The notes: generated by a model from the letters alone, not told the origin. A DNA stretch of 25,807 nucleotides from JAUZPB01 sp037140715 (GCA_037140715.1 JBAXDX010000038.1:1-25807), one strand, 5' to 3'. Counted from the stretch's first letter, positions 16,103 to 25,412 are shown. Made by a program: numbers and translations.

Positions 16103-19100
16103 ATGAATCCCAAAAATGATATTTTAAGAATTGTAAACAACAGCATTAAAAGTCCTGCGCTGATTATAGATAAGGATGGTGCTATTGTTTCCTATAACAA
16201 TTCCGCTATGAGCATTATTCAGCCTGATTCATTCTCCGGTAGCTTTATTAATTTATTCAGGAACGGCACAGCTAAGCAGATCGAAAAGATATTGTTTGAT
16301 TGTATGAATCAGGATAAGACAGTTACTGAGCTGATGGAGCTTGAGATATTAGATAACCCGCCGCATATCTATGATATTGTATTTACTCCGTTTCTTGATC
16401 ACGAGGATAATTATTTTATATTAGTTACATTAAATCAGGCTGAAACAGGCGAACTTAAATCAGGCAAATTCAGGCTTGGGCTTTCAACAAAGGATCTAAA
16501 CGAACTACTCGATAACTCTGCCGCTCTTAAAGTATTGGAAGAGATAAAATCATCCTACCCATTTACATTCCTTGGCAAAAACAAAATTCAAAATGAAATC
16601 AATAAACTTGACGAAGCATTCTGGCTTAAGGACAACGAAGGTAAATATATACTTGTCAATCTTAAGTTTAGTCGTTTACTGGGATTGAGACCGGTTCAGA
16701 TAATAGGACGGTTTGAAAGGGAGTTTCTGCCAGGACACTTGACAGAGTTTTATAAAGCATTAAACTTATTCATTGAGAACACATCTAATATAATTATAAA
16801 AGAAGGCATTCCGTTTCCTCAGACTTCTGATATTGATAATCTGCGTGTTTTCGAATTCCCATTGACAGATCTCGACAATAAGGTAATAGCGATAATTGGT
16901 ATTACACAAAACGGACTTCCATTGCTTAATCAGCATCCACAAACAGAAAATCCGCCTGCAATGGAAGTCTTTGCGCAGTTTAATTATCCGCTTCTTGTTC
17001 TTGATAAATCGGTTTGTCTGAAATATATAAGCGGGAAAGCTCTTTCTGCTCTTGGTTTGATTGAAGCTGAGACTGGTAGCCCTGCTTCAGATTATCTGCC
17101 ACCGGAAGTAAATAAACACCTCAGCGGGCTAATTTCGGATTCTTCACTTACTGAAAAGACTTTTGAGCTGCAGCTTAACCATAAAAAGGAAAACATCTTC
17201 TTTGAATTTAATCTTAGAAAAATTTATAATGCGAACGGAAAATCAGATGGATATATAATCTTTTTTCAAGAGAAAGATAAAAGTAATGATAGAAACAATA
17301 CAATCAATAACAGGGAAAAAATGTACGATATATTAATGCAGACAAGCCCGGAACCTATGTTTATTTATGACATTGAGAATTTAAGGTTTCTTGAAGTAAA
17401 TCCGGCCGCATTGAAAGTCTATGGTTATACAAAAAATGAATTCTTACAGATGGATCTTACCGATCTATACGCTCCTGAAGATATTCAGACACTACTAGAT
17501 ACTTCAAATACAAGAAATAAGGAATGTGTATTTACCGGTCCCTGGCGTCATAAGAAACATGATGGCTCGACTATGTTTGTTGAAATCAGCAAGTCGGCAT
17601 TTGACTATAATTTTAAGAAGGCTCACTTTAATATTGTCCGCGATGTGTCAGAAAAGATTGAGCTTGAAAATAATATTCAGCTGTTCAAAGCAGCTTTCGA
17701 AAATACCAGCGACCTTCTTTTTGTAACTGATAAAGACGGCTTTATATTGCAGGCAAATGAAGCTGTTCTTAAATTACTCGGCTTTAAGAAAGAAGAACTA
17801 ACAGACCGCCCGTTTATTACATTATTATCCGAAAGTAGCCGTTCGGAAGTTAAAGGAAATATCTTTAGCTCAAAGACAGCTAATACAACGTACTTTGAGA
17901 TTGAACTGAAAAAATCGAATAATGAATTTGCTAAAGCCGGTCTAAAGGCAACACCAATTATTAACTTTGAATCACAGATAGTTTCATTCAGCCTGACAGC
18001 AAGTCCCAGTATTCAAAATACGGCACAGGTACAGATTGTTCAGCCCCCAGCAGTGGCTGACCCGGCAGTACAGAGAACTTCAGGCGGGCTGGATCCACAG
18101 TTCCTTTCCAGTATGTTTCATGAAATATTGACGCCGATTAACGTAATCTTAGGCTTTATTCAGGAAATAACAGAAACTATCGAATCTCCTACCGATGAAC
18201 AGAAAGAAGCATCTGATATTATTAATCAGAACAGCAAACTTCTGCTTCAGACAATGGACTCGGCAGTTGAATATTCTCATATTGAACAGAACCGAATAGA
18301 AATTAAACCCGAAAAAGTTATCTTCACAGAGCTGGTGGACGAAATTCAGAAGAGTACAAAAAAACTCGCCGAATCAAGTCAGATAGAATTTGGTTATGGG
18401 AAAATATCATCCTCACTTGTTTTTGAATCTGATAAGCACAGGCTTGAATCTCTCCTGTCTATGGTTATATCTATGGCTATGAGAATCACCAAAGAGAAAA
18501 AGTTATTCCTTTCGGCTTATCAGTATGATGATGAAAACTGCATTGTTACGCTGAAAGATAACAGATCAGCAATTTCCAAATATATGCTTACTAATTTTTC
18601 CGATATTTTCCTTAAGGAAGAATCACAGCTTAAAAAAGATTTTGGAACCTCGAAGCTCACGACAGGGCTTGCAAGGCGGTTGCTGAAACTTCTTTCAGGC
18701 AGGTTTGAAGTTGTTAAAAAAGGCGGACAGGAAATTGAAGCCGGTTTTGTTTTTCCTTTGGTATTTACGAAAGCCCAGGAACCTCCGGCTCTTTCTGTAA
18801 AACCGGTTGAAACTAAGCCGGTTGCCCAGATTGTAGAAAAGGAAGTGCCATTAAAGAAGATGTTCGAACCGCAGGTTCTGAATGAAGAAAAATCTCTGCA
18901 AAATATTTATAAGGAAGAATATCCTCTGCCCACCGTGGTTCCTGAGATGGCGCTTAGTATCGAGAAACCTCAGAAATCATTCGAAGAACCACAGCCTAAG
19001 CCACTTGTAAAGGCAGAGCCAAAACCGATGCAAAAACCCGCGCCGGTTTACAGGACTGAAGAATCTGACAACAATGCGGAGGAAGAAAAAAATAGTATTG

Positions 19101-19510
19101 TAAGACCATCTCCAGTGGTTAAAAGTATCAGTAATAAGGCTGACCTTTCAAAGCTTAAATGTCTTTATGTAGAAGACCAGGTTGACTCTCAGATACTTTT
19201 CAAAGTCCAGATGAAAGAGTTGAAAAAAATCGACTTTGCCGTAAGCTTTGAAGCTGCCCTGCCGCTTCTTGAACATAATAAGTATGATTTTATTGTTATG
19301 GATATTAATCTTCAGGGAGAATATAACGGTCTTGACGCGCTCAGGATTATTCGTAAACTACCGGGTTATGAGAAAACGCACGTCTTTGCTGTTACGGCCT
19401 ACGTCCTTTCAGGCGACAAGGAAAAATTCATCGCCGCAGGTTTTGATGACTTTATCTCTAAGCCGATACTTCGCGAAAAGCTTATTGAAGTTGTCGAGAA
19501 ATATTTGTAA
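16103..19510 (+). CDS. Cytoplasmic multi-PAS hybrid histidine kinase with degenerate ATPase domain
   Basis: About 1135 aa from ATG 16103; an in-frame ATG at 15986 would overlap the lipoprotein gene by 50 bp, so I prefer the later start. There are about five PAS-type domains over residues 1-640 (e.g. DEAFWLKDNEGKYILVN, SPEPMFIYDIENLRFLEVNP, TSDLLFVTDKDGFILQANEA) and no membrane segment. The HisKA helix has the phospho-acceptor region FHEILTPINVILG (His673). The ATPase region is eroded: the N-box Asn residues are gone (SMVISMAM), the G1 box is DNRSAIS (819 on) and the G2 box lacks its glycines. After a Pro-rich linker comes a receiver with all key residues: Glu1024/Asp1025, phospho-acceptor Asp1067, Thr1098, Lys1120. 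Last gene of the polysaccharide operon; probably a regulator whose receiver is charged by another kinase. Confidence 0.85.
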   Translation: MNPKNDILRIVNNSIKSPALIIDKDGAIVSYNNSAMSIIQPDSFSGSFINLFRNGTAKQIEKILFDCMNQDKTVTELMELEILDNPPHIYDIVFTPFLDHEDNYFILVTLNQAETGELKSGKFRLGLSTKDLNELLDNSAALKVLEEIKSSYPFTFLGKNKIQNEINKLDEAFWLKDNEGKYILVNLKFSRLLGLRPVQIIGRFEREFLPGHLTEFYKALNLFIENTSNIIIKEGIPFPQTSDIDNLRVFEFPLTDLDNKVIAIIGITQNGLPLLNQHPQTENPPAMEVFAQFNYPLLVLDKSVCLKYISGKALSALGLIEAETGSPASDYLPPEVNKHLSGLISDSSLTEKTFELQLNHKKENIFFEFNLRKIYNANGKSDGYIIFFQEKDKSNDRNNTINNREKMYDILMQTSPEPMFIYDIENLRFLEVNPAALKVYGYTKNEFLQMDLTDLYAPEDIQTLLDTSNTRNKECVFTGPWRHKKHDGSTMFVEISKSAFDYNFKKAHFNIVRDVSEKIELENNIQLFKAAFENTSDLLFVTDKDGFILQANEAVLKLLGFKKEELTDRPFITLLSESSRSEVKGNIFSSKTANTTYFEIELKKSNNEFAKAGLKATPIINFESQIVSFSLTASPSIQNTAQVQIVQPPAVADPAVQRTSGGLDPQFLSSMFHEILTPINVILGFIQEITETIESPTDEQKEASDIINQNSKLLLQTMDSAVEYSHIEQNRIEIKPEKVIFTELVDEIQKSTKKLAESSQIEFGYGKISSSLVFESDKHRLESLLSMVISMAMRITKEKKLFLSAYQYDDENCIVTLKDNRSAISKYMLTNFSDIFLKEESQLKKDFGTSKLTTGLARRLLKLLSGRFEVVKKGGQEIEAGFVFPLVFTKAQEPPALSVKPVETKPVAQIVEKEVPLKKMFEPQVLNEEKSLQNIYKEEYPLPTVVPEMALSIEKPQKSFEEPQPKPLVKAEPKPMQKPAPVYRTEESDNNAEEEKNSIVRPSPVVKSISNKADLSKLKCLYVEDQVDSQILFKVQMKELKKIDFAVSFEAALPLLEHNKYDFIVMDINLQGEYNGLDALRIIRKLPGYEKTHVFAVTAYVLSGDKEKFIAAGFDDFISKPILREKLIEVVEKYL

Positions 19511-19518
19511 TGATTTTC

Positions 19519-19558
19519 AGCCGGAGTAGTCTTACTCATGCCTTCTCCGGTTTTATTT
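19519..19558 (+). terminator. Terminator ending the polysaccharide operon
   Basis: CCGGAG (19521-19526) and CTCCGG (19545-19550) pair perfectly around an 18-base loop, followed by TTTTATTTT. It lies 10 bp after the kinase stop codon. Confidence 0.7.
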
Positions 19559-19714
19559 TCACGTCTGACTGGTAGCATCAGCCCGGTCAAAACTACATAA
19601 ATTTAGCATTCCAAAGCCGGCTTTATTTCATGTCTTAATTAATTCAGAGTTACTTTATAGTCTGAATGGGGTAAGACTGCAAATAGTAATGATTTTCTTT
19701 CGACCGGAATTTTT

Positions 19715-19792
19715 CTTAATCTTAATTATAATCTGTTAATAATACCTGCCTTATAGAAAGTGAGTAAGATTAGGATTATGATTAAGAGTAAG
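19715..19792. repeat. Imperfect inverted repeat, 19-bp arms
   Basis: CTTAATCTTAATTATAATC (19715-19733) is the reverse complement of 19774-19792 (GATTATGATTAAGAGTAAG) at 17 of 19 positions, with a 40-base loop. It lies in the 1-kb non-coding stretch after the operon. Apart from this and the 42-bp repeats, 19511-20523 shows no convincing gene; short ORFs there look accidental. Confidence 0.5.
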
Positions 19793-19900
19793 ATTGCAGG
19801 AGTTCCCGTAAAAGCTATCTGCCTCCGAATGAAACTGGTCATTCAGTCCGAAAAGTTTCCATTAACACAACTTACAGGCATAAAATGGGTAAATTATGTC

Positions 19901-20055
19901 TCGATGACATGTCCCGCACCTGCAGGATGGGCAAAAAGACTCTCGATGACATGTCCTGCACCTGCAGGATAGGCAAAAAGACGTTCGATGACATGTCCTG
20001 CACTTGCAGGATAGGCAAAAAGACGTTCGATGACATGTCCCGCACTTGCAGGATA
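19901..20055. repeat. Four 42-bp tandem repeats with embedded palindromes
   Basis: Copies start at 19901, 19943, 19985 and 20027, all beginning TCGATGACATGTCC; the last breaks off after 29 bases. Copies differ only at a few positions (C/T after GTCC, CACC/CACT, GGATGGGC/GGATAGGC, ACTC/ACGT). Copies 2 and 3 contain a tight inverted repeat TCCTGCA-nn-TGCAGGA, and every copy contains ACATGT; copies 1 and 4 have one mismatch in the stem. The 42-base period keeps several frames open on both strands, which creates false ORFs. Not CRISPR: there are no unique spacers. Confidence 0.9.
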
Positions 20056-20523
20056 TGTCATAGAAATCCATTTTGCTTGTCTGTTATCTTGCAGGCTGAC
20101 CAAAATAAGGCTATTTTGATATTTCTGATTATTGCAGGATATAGCTATGGATATCTTTCTGTCAATTGCTGCCTGGAAGAAACCATATCATGCTTTTGCA
20201 GTCTTTTTCTGCCTGATATTGCCGGCTCAGATTCCGTTGCGGGGGATTAAGTTTACGCATAATCGATGCCGATGCCGGGTATATACTGGTTCGAAATTAT
20301 TATTTTTAAGATTTTTTCTATCATATTTTCTAATTAATAAGCAAAATACCTGGTATTGCTAAATAGAAAACATGTCTAAACAGTTCTAATATAGAATAAG
20401 TCAGCAATTTATGCCTATGGCTTAATATTTGTTTTGGAATAAACGCACGTGGGTTATTATGCTTATTTTGTTATATAGATTTCATGTATTATTTAATAAA
20501 ACCAAATTGGAGTTATACAAAAA

Positions 20524-23500
20524 ATGGAAAGAAAAAAAGTAACAATTGACGGCAATGAAGCTGCAGCTTATGTAGCTCATAAGGTCAATGAAGTTATTGC
20601 TATTTATCCTATTACGCCTTCGTCCCCTATGGGAGAACATTCAGATGAATGGTCGTCAAAAGGGGAAAAGAATATCTGGGGCACAGTTCCATCAGTAACA
20701 GAAATGCAGAGTGAAGGGGGAGCGGCTGGTGCAGTTCACGGTGCGTTACAGAATGGCGCTCTTACAACTACTTTTACAGCCTCGCAGGGCTTATTGCTGA
20801 TGATCCCAAATATGTATAAAATTGCCGGCGAATTAACTCCGACAGTTTTTCATGTTACAGCACGCTCGCTTGCTTATTCCGCCCTGTCAATTTTTGGCGA
20901 TCATAGCGATGTTATGGCTACGCGCCAGATAGGTTTCGGTATGCTGGCTTCAAACTCTGTTCAGGAAGTTATGGATTTTGCTCTTATATCACAGAGAGCT
21001 TCGTTAGCATCAAGAATTCCTTTTGTTCATTTCTTCGATGGTTTCAGGACTTCGCATGAAGTTATGAAAATTGAACAGCTTGCTGTTGAAGATCTCAGGG
21101 CAATGATTGATGATAATACGATTAAGGAACATAGATTAAGAGCACTTACTCCCGATCGTCCTGTTTTAAGAGGCACAGCTCAGAATCCTGATGTTTACTT
21201 CCAGGGAAGGGAAACAGCTAATAAGTTTTACAACGACTGCCCTGAATTAGTGCAGGAAGCAATGGATAAGTTTGCCTCTGTAGTCGGCAGACAGTATCAT
21301 CTGTTTGATTATTATGGTGCTCCGGATGCTGCAAGAGTGTTAGTTATCATGGGTTCAGGAGCGGAAGCCGTTGAAGAAACCGTTGAATACCTGACTAACA
21401 AAACGGGAGAGAAAGTCGGAGTTGTTAAAGTAAGATTATTCAGACCTTTCTCATTAAAGCATCTTATCGCAGCTCTGCCGAAAACAGTTGAGAAAATCGC
21501 TGTTCTGGACAGAACAAAAGAATCAGGTAGCATTGGCGAACCATTATATCTTGATATAGTTACAGCAATTTCAGAAGCTATGGCATCTGATGATGCGCCG
21601 TTTGCCAAAGCGCCAAGGATTATAGGCGGACGCTACGGTCTTTCTTCAAAGGAATTTACTCCCGCTATGGTTAAGTCTATTTTTGACGAATTAAAGAAAG
21701 ACAGCCCGAAGAACCACTTCACAGTCGGCATTAACGATGACGTAACATTCTCAAGTCTTGATTATGATACAAACTTCTCAACTGAAGGTACGGATGTTAT
21801 CTGCGCGTTATTCTACGGACTTGGAGCCGATGGCACGGTAGGCGCCAACAAGAATACGATTAAGATTATCGGCGAAGAAACTGACAACTACGCTCAGGGT
21901 TACTTCGTGTATGATTCAAAGAAGTCAGGCTCGACAACCGTTTCTCATTTAAGATTTGGAAAGAAACCTATTAAATCAACCTATCTTGTTCAGACAGCTA
22001 ACTTTATCGGAGTTCACCAGTTTAATTTCTTTGAGAAGTTCGACATACTAAAACAGATTGCACCAAACGGCACGGTACTCTTAAACAGTCCGTTCCCGAA
22101 AGATGAAGTATGGTCAAAACTTCCAAAGACTGTGCAGACTCAGATAATTGAAAAGAAGCTCAACTTCTATGTTATCGATGGATACGATGTTGCAAAGAAA
22201 ACAGGTATGGGTACGCGAATTAATACTATTATGCAAACATGCTTTTTTGCTATCTCGGGTGTTCTTCCTAAAGATGAAGCTATCGAACAGATTAAGAAAG
22301 CAATCAAAAAAACATACGGAGCGAAGGGCGATGATATCGTAAAGAAGAACTTTGAAGCTGTTGATCAGACGCTGGCTCACCTTTTTAAGATTAGTGTTCC
22401 TGCATTTGCTGAAAGCACGATTGAACTTCCTCCGGTAGTTTCAGATAAAGCTCCTGACTATGTAAAGAATGTTCTTGCCAGGATTATGGAAGGCAACGGC
22501 GACTTTGTAAAGGTAAGTGAAATGCCTGTCGATGGCACTTTCGCAACTGGTACAACACAGTGGGAAAAAAGAAACATTGCTCTTGATGTTCCTGTATGGG
22601 ATAATGAAATATGTATTCAGTGCGGTAAGTGTGCTATGGTATGTCCGCATGCCGCTATCAGAACAAAAGTTTATGATAAGGCATTACTCTCAGGTGCTCC
22701 TGAAACATTTAAGTATATGGATGCTAAAGGCAAGGAATATCCTGAAAACTCAGCTTATACAGTTCAGGTTGCGGTTGAAGACTGTACCGGCTGTCAGCTT
22801 TGCTTTGAAGTCTGCCCGGTTAAGAATAAAAAAGAAGTTAAGCTTAAAGCCCTCAACATGGCTGACCAGCTTCCGCTCAGGGATTCTGAAAGGAAGAATT
22901 ATGAATACTTCTACAACCTTCCTGAATATGACAGACGCAACGCAAACGTTACTACTGTTAAGGGCAGTCAGCTCCTGCAACCTTTATTTGAGTTCTCAGG
23001 TGCGTGTACAGGTTGTGGCGAGACTCCTTACGTTAAATTAGTTTCCCAGTTGTTTGGCGACAGAATGGTGGTTGCAAATGCTACCGGTTGTTCTTCAATC
23101 TACGGAGGCAATCTGCCGACAACTCCATGGACAAAGAATCCTGACGGTCGCGGACCAGCCTGGTCAAATTCATTGTTTGAAGATAACGCTGAGTTCGGTC
23201 TCGGTATGAAGCTCGCCATCGACAAGCATAACGGCTTCGCGAAGGAACTTGTTGTAAGACTTAAAGACCAAATAGGAAATGAACTGGCTGAAGCTGTTCT
23301 GAATGCTCGGCAGACTGACGAAACAGGTATTTATGAACAGAGAGAAAGAGTAGTCAGGCTGAAAGAAGCTTTGGCAGGCATTGATACTCCTGAAGCAAAG
23401 GATTTACTGTCATTAGCTGATTATCTGGTTAAGAAATCTGTATGGATTATGGGTGGCGACGGCTGGGCTTACGACATCGGTTATGGTGGTCTTGACCACG

Positions 23501-24105
23501 TGCTTGCCAGCGGTAAGAATGTAAACATTCTTGTACTTGATACAGAAGTTTACTCAAACACAGGCGGTCAGATGTCAAAATCTACTTCGCTTGGTGCTGT
23601 TGCTAAGTTTGCAGCGGGCGGAAAACCGACAGGCAAGAAAGATCTTGGTATGATGGCTATGAGCTACGGTAATGTATATGTAGCTAAGGTTGCTATGGGT
23701 TCCAATGATGCTCAGACAATCAGAGCTGTCCTCGAAGCTGAAGCTTATGACGGACCTTCAATAATAATCGCATACAGTCATTGTATCGCTCACGGTATCG
23801 ATATGGCTAAGGGTCTCGATTGTCAGAAAGCAGCGGTTGACTCAGGGCACTGGCCATTATTCAGATATAACCCAACGCTTACGGCTGAAGGCAAGAATCC
23901 GCTGAAGCTTGATTCTAAGGCTCCGAAGATTAAGGTTTCTGAATATGCTTATAAGGAAACAAGATATACAATGCTCACAAAGTCAAATCCTGAAGCTGCA
24001 AAGCATTTGATGAAACTTGCCCAGGAAGAAGTTGAAAAGTCATGGAAGCTCTACGAACAGATGGCTTCATTCAGTCCGGTAGAAAAACCAGCGACTGAGG
24101 CTTAA
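20524..24105 (+). CDS. nifJ: Pyruvate:ferredoxin (flavodoxin) oxidoreductase, single-chain
   Basis: A 1193-aa cytoplasmic enzyme of the full-length homodimeric PFOR type; it oxidises pyruvate with CoA to acetyl-CoA and CO2 and passes electrons to ferredoxin. The N-terminal pyruvate domain begins with VTIDGNEAAAYVAHKVNE and YPITPSSPMGE; CoA-binding and EKR-type domains lie in the middle. Two [4Fe-4S] motifs are complete: Cys697/700/703 with Cys707, and Cys754/757/760 with Cys764. The C-terminal TPP domain shows CTGCGE (Cys828, Cys831, part of the proximal cluster), GDGWAYDIG (978 on) and NTGGQMSKST. Nothing is missing. GGAG precedes the ATG by about eleven bases. A hairpin and the DHOD-like flavoprotein gene follow. 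Confidence 0.97.
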   Translation: MERKKVTIDGNEAAAYVAHKVNEVIAIYPITPSSPMGEHSDEWSSKGEKNIWGTVPSVTEMQSEGGAAGAVHGALQNGALTTTFTASQGLLLMIPNMYKIAGELTPTVFHVTARSLAYSALSIFGDHSDVMATRQIGFGMLASNSVQEVMDFALISQRASLASRIPFVHFFDGFRTSHEVMKIEQLAVEDLRAMIDDNTIKEHRLRALTPDRPVLRGTAQNPDVYFQGRETANKFYNDCPELVQEAMDKFASVVGRQYHLFDYYGAPDAARVLVIMGSGAEAVEETVEYLTNKTGEKVGVVKVRLFRPFSLKHLIAALPKTVEKIAVLDRTKESGSIGEPLYLDIVTAISEAMASDDAPFAKAPRIIGGRYGLSSKEFTPAMVKSIFDELKKDSPKNHFTVGINDDVTFSSLDYDTNFSTEGTDVICALFYGLGADGTVGANKNTIKIIGEETDNYAQGYFVYDSKKSGSTTVSHLRFGKKPIKSTYLVQTANFIGVHQFNFFEKFDILKQIAPNGTVLLNSPFPKDEVWSKLPKTVQTQIIEKKLNFYVIDGYDVAKKTGMGTRINTIMQTCFFAISGVLPKDEAIEQIKKAIKKTYGAKGDDIVKKNFEAVDQTLAHLFKISVPAFAESTIELPPVVSDKAPDYVKNVLARIMEGNGDFVKVSEMPVDGTFATGTTQWEKRNIALDVPVWDNEICIQCGKCAMVCPHAAIRTKVYDKALLSGAPETFKYMDAKGKEYPENSAYTVQVAVEDCTGCQLCFEVCPVKNKKEVKLKALNMADQLPLRDSERKNYEYFYNLPEYDRRNANVTTVKGSQLLQPLFEFSGACTGCGETPYVKLVSQLFGDRMVVANATGCSSIYGGNLPTTPWTKNPDGRGPAWSNSLFEDNAEFGLGMKLAIDKHNGFAKELVVRLKDQIGNELAEAVLNARQTDETGIYEQRERVVRLKEALAGIDTPEAKDLLSLADYLVKKSVWIMGGDGWAYDIGYGGLDHVLASGKNVNILVLDTEVYSNTGGQMSKSTSLGAVAKFAAGGKPTGKKDLGMMAMSYGNVYVAKVAMGSNDAQTIRAVLEAEAYDGPSIIIAYSHCIAHGIDMAKGLDCQKAAVDSGHWPLFRYNPTLTAEGKNPLKLDSKAPKIKVSEYAYKETRYTMLTKSNPEAAKHLMKLAQEEVEKSWKLYEQMASFSPVEKPATEA

Positions 24106-24124
24106 TCCATAAATAATAATAACT

Positions 24125-24158
24125 ATTCAGGCGCTCTTATTAACGGAGCGCCCTGAAT
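24125..24158. terminator. Hairpin after PFOR
   Basis: ATTCAGGCGCTC (24125-24136) pairs with GAGCGCCCTGAAT (24146-24158) with one bulged G around a 9-base loop. No T-run follows, so it may be an attenuator or a 3'-end stabiliser rather than a full terminator, allowing read-through to the next gene. Confidence 0.5.
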
Positions 24159-24240
24159 GATCAGAACAACTGCCGGCTTTCCCGTTTCCGGTTAAAACTT
24201 TAGTAAATAAAAGCATTAATTAACATAAAAAGAGATTACC

Positions 24241-25239
24241 ATGGATTTAACGACAACCTATATGGGGTTAAAATTAAAGAACCCTATCGTGCCGTCAGCT
24301 TCGCCTCTTTCAGAGACTGTTGATGGCGTTAAAGCCCTTGAAGATGCCGGCGCGAGCGCCGTTGTAGTTTACTCACTCTTCGAGGAACAGATTGCACATG
24401 AAGCAAAAGCATTGGATTTTTACCTGACTCAGACTGAAAATTCATTCGCTGAAGCTATTAGCTATTTCCCAAAAGACAATGATTTCAAGTTAGGTCCTGA
24501 CGAATACCTCAACCATATCCGCAAAATTAAAGCATCTGTTGATATTCCGGTTATCGGAAGCTTAAACGGAGTCAGCGTTGGCGGATGGATGAAATTCGCA
24601 AAGGATATCGAGGAAGCCGGGGCTGATGCCCTCGAACTCAATGTTTATTATATCCCAACTGATATTCACCTGCCCGGTACACAGGTTGAACAGATTTATG
24701 TCAACAATCTTAAGGCAGTAAAGGAAAATATAAAGATACCTGTAGCCGTTAAGCTTAGCCCATATTTTTCTTCAATGGCTAATATAGCAAAGAAACTTGA
24801 CGATGCCGGCGCAGATGCGCTTGTAATGTTTAACCGTTTCTACCAGCCTGATTTCGACCTCGATAACCTTGAAGTTGTGCCAAACCTTGCTTTAAGTTCG
24901 CCTTGGGAATTAAGGCTGCCGGTAAGGTGGATATCAATTCTTTTTGGAAAGATTAAAGCCGGCATGGCTGCCACAAGTGGCGTTCATGATTATGAAGATG
25001 TCATTAAAGTTATGATGGCCGGTGGCGATATTGCAATGGTCTGCTCGGAACTCTTAAGACATGGCAATGGCAGAATCAGACAGATGCTTGAAGGTATGGA
25101 AAGATGGATGACTGAAAAGGAATATGTTTCAGTTGAACAGATGAAAGGTTCCATGAGCCAAAAGAATGTCGCTGAACCTGCGGCTTTTGAGCGTGCCAAC
25201 TATATGAAAACACTTCACAGCTACAAGCCGTTAGTTTAA
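24241..25239 (+). CDS. Dihydroorotate dehydrogenase-like flavoprotein
   Basis: A 332-aa FMN-type TIM barrel of the dihydroorotate-dehydrogenase superfamily (start DLTTTYMGLKLKNPIVPSAS, phosphate-binding end TSGVHDYEDVIKVMMAGG). It differs from true PyrD: the conserved NxSCPN region, which carries the catalytic Cys or Ser, reads NVYYIPT at 134-140, so normal dihydroorotate oxidation is doubtful. It is 135 bp after PFOR, in the same direction, with a terminator after it. Such proteins are often annotated beside PFOR genes (from memory), so a redox role linked to ferredoxin or pyruvate metabolism is more likely than pyrimidine synthesis; this is inference. A weak AAGAGA precedes the ATG. Confidence 0.85.
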   Translation: MDLTTTYMGLKLKNPIVPSASPLSETVDGVKALEDAGASAVVVYSLFEEQIAHEAKALDFYLTQTENSFAEAISYFPKDNDFKLGPDEYLNHIRKIKASVDIPVIGSLNGVSVGGWMKFAKDIEEAGADALELNVYYIPTDIHLPGTQVEQIYVNNLKAVKENIKIPVAVKLSPYFSSMANIAKKLDDAGADALVMFNRFYQPDFDLDNLEVVPNLALSSPWELRLPVRWISILFGKIKAGMAATSGVHDYEDVIKVMMAGGDIAMVCSELLRHGNGRIRQMLEGMERWMTEKEYVSVEQMKGSMSQKNVAEPAAFERANYMKTLHSYKPLV

Positions 25240-25269
25240 TTCGAACTAATACCTTTCTGATTTGCATGG

Positions 25270-25303
25270 AAAAGCCGTCCTTAAAACAAGGGACGGCTTT
25301 TTT
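25270..25303 (+). terminator. Terminator after the DHOD-like gene
   Basis: AAAAGCCGTCC pairs perfectly with GGACGGCTTTT (25291-25301) around a ten-base loop, and the T-run continues. A textbook rho-independent terminator. Confidence 0.9.
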
Positions 25304-25412
25304 ATATTGGGCGGACAATGCCGGCAGAAGTTTCAGTTATTAATGATATAATTTATCCGAAGTAATGAACTGAACCGGGAATAAGCTGTCGCTCAGAATG
25401 TGATGTTTAGAA

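Noticed and set aside
19901..20055. CRISPR array
   Set aside because: Units are contiguous and near identical over the full 42 bp, with no unique spacers and no cas genes.
19862..20103. Cys-rich minus-strand ORFs across the same repeats
   Set aside because: Same cause: shadows of the 42-bp period, in two overlapping frames with equal claim.
19885..20250. 121-aa ORF with 14-residue repeats (DDMSCTCRIGKKTF)
   Set aside because: The 42-bp DNA repeat keeps several frames open on both strands. Differences between copies often change the residue, the tail is unlike a protein, and no start signal is visible.
20418..20433. Second sigma-54 promoter before PFOR (TGGCTTAATATTTGTT)
   Set aside because: GG and G have the right spacing, but the -12 element ends GT rather than GC and -24 lacks the A; too weak to call.
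22517..23041. 174-aa ORF in another frame inside PFOR
   Set aside because: Overlaps the iron-sulfur region of an intact PFOR gene and has no recognisable domain.
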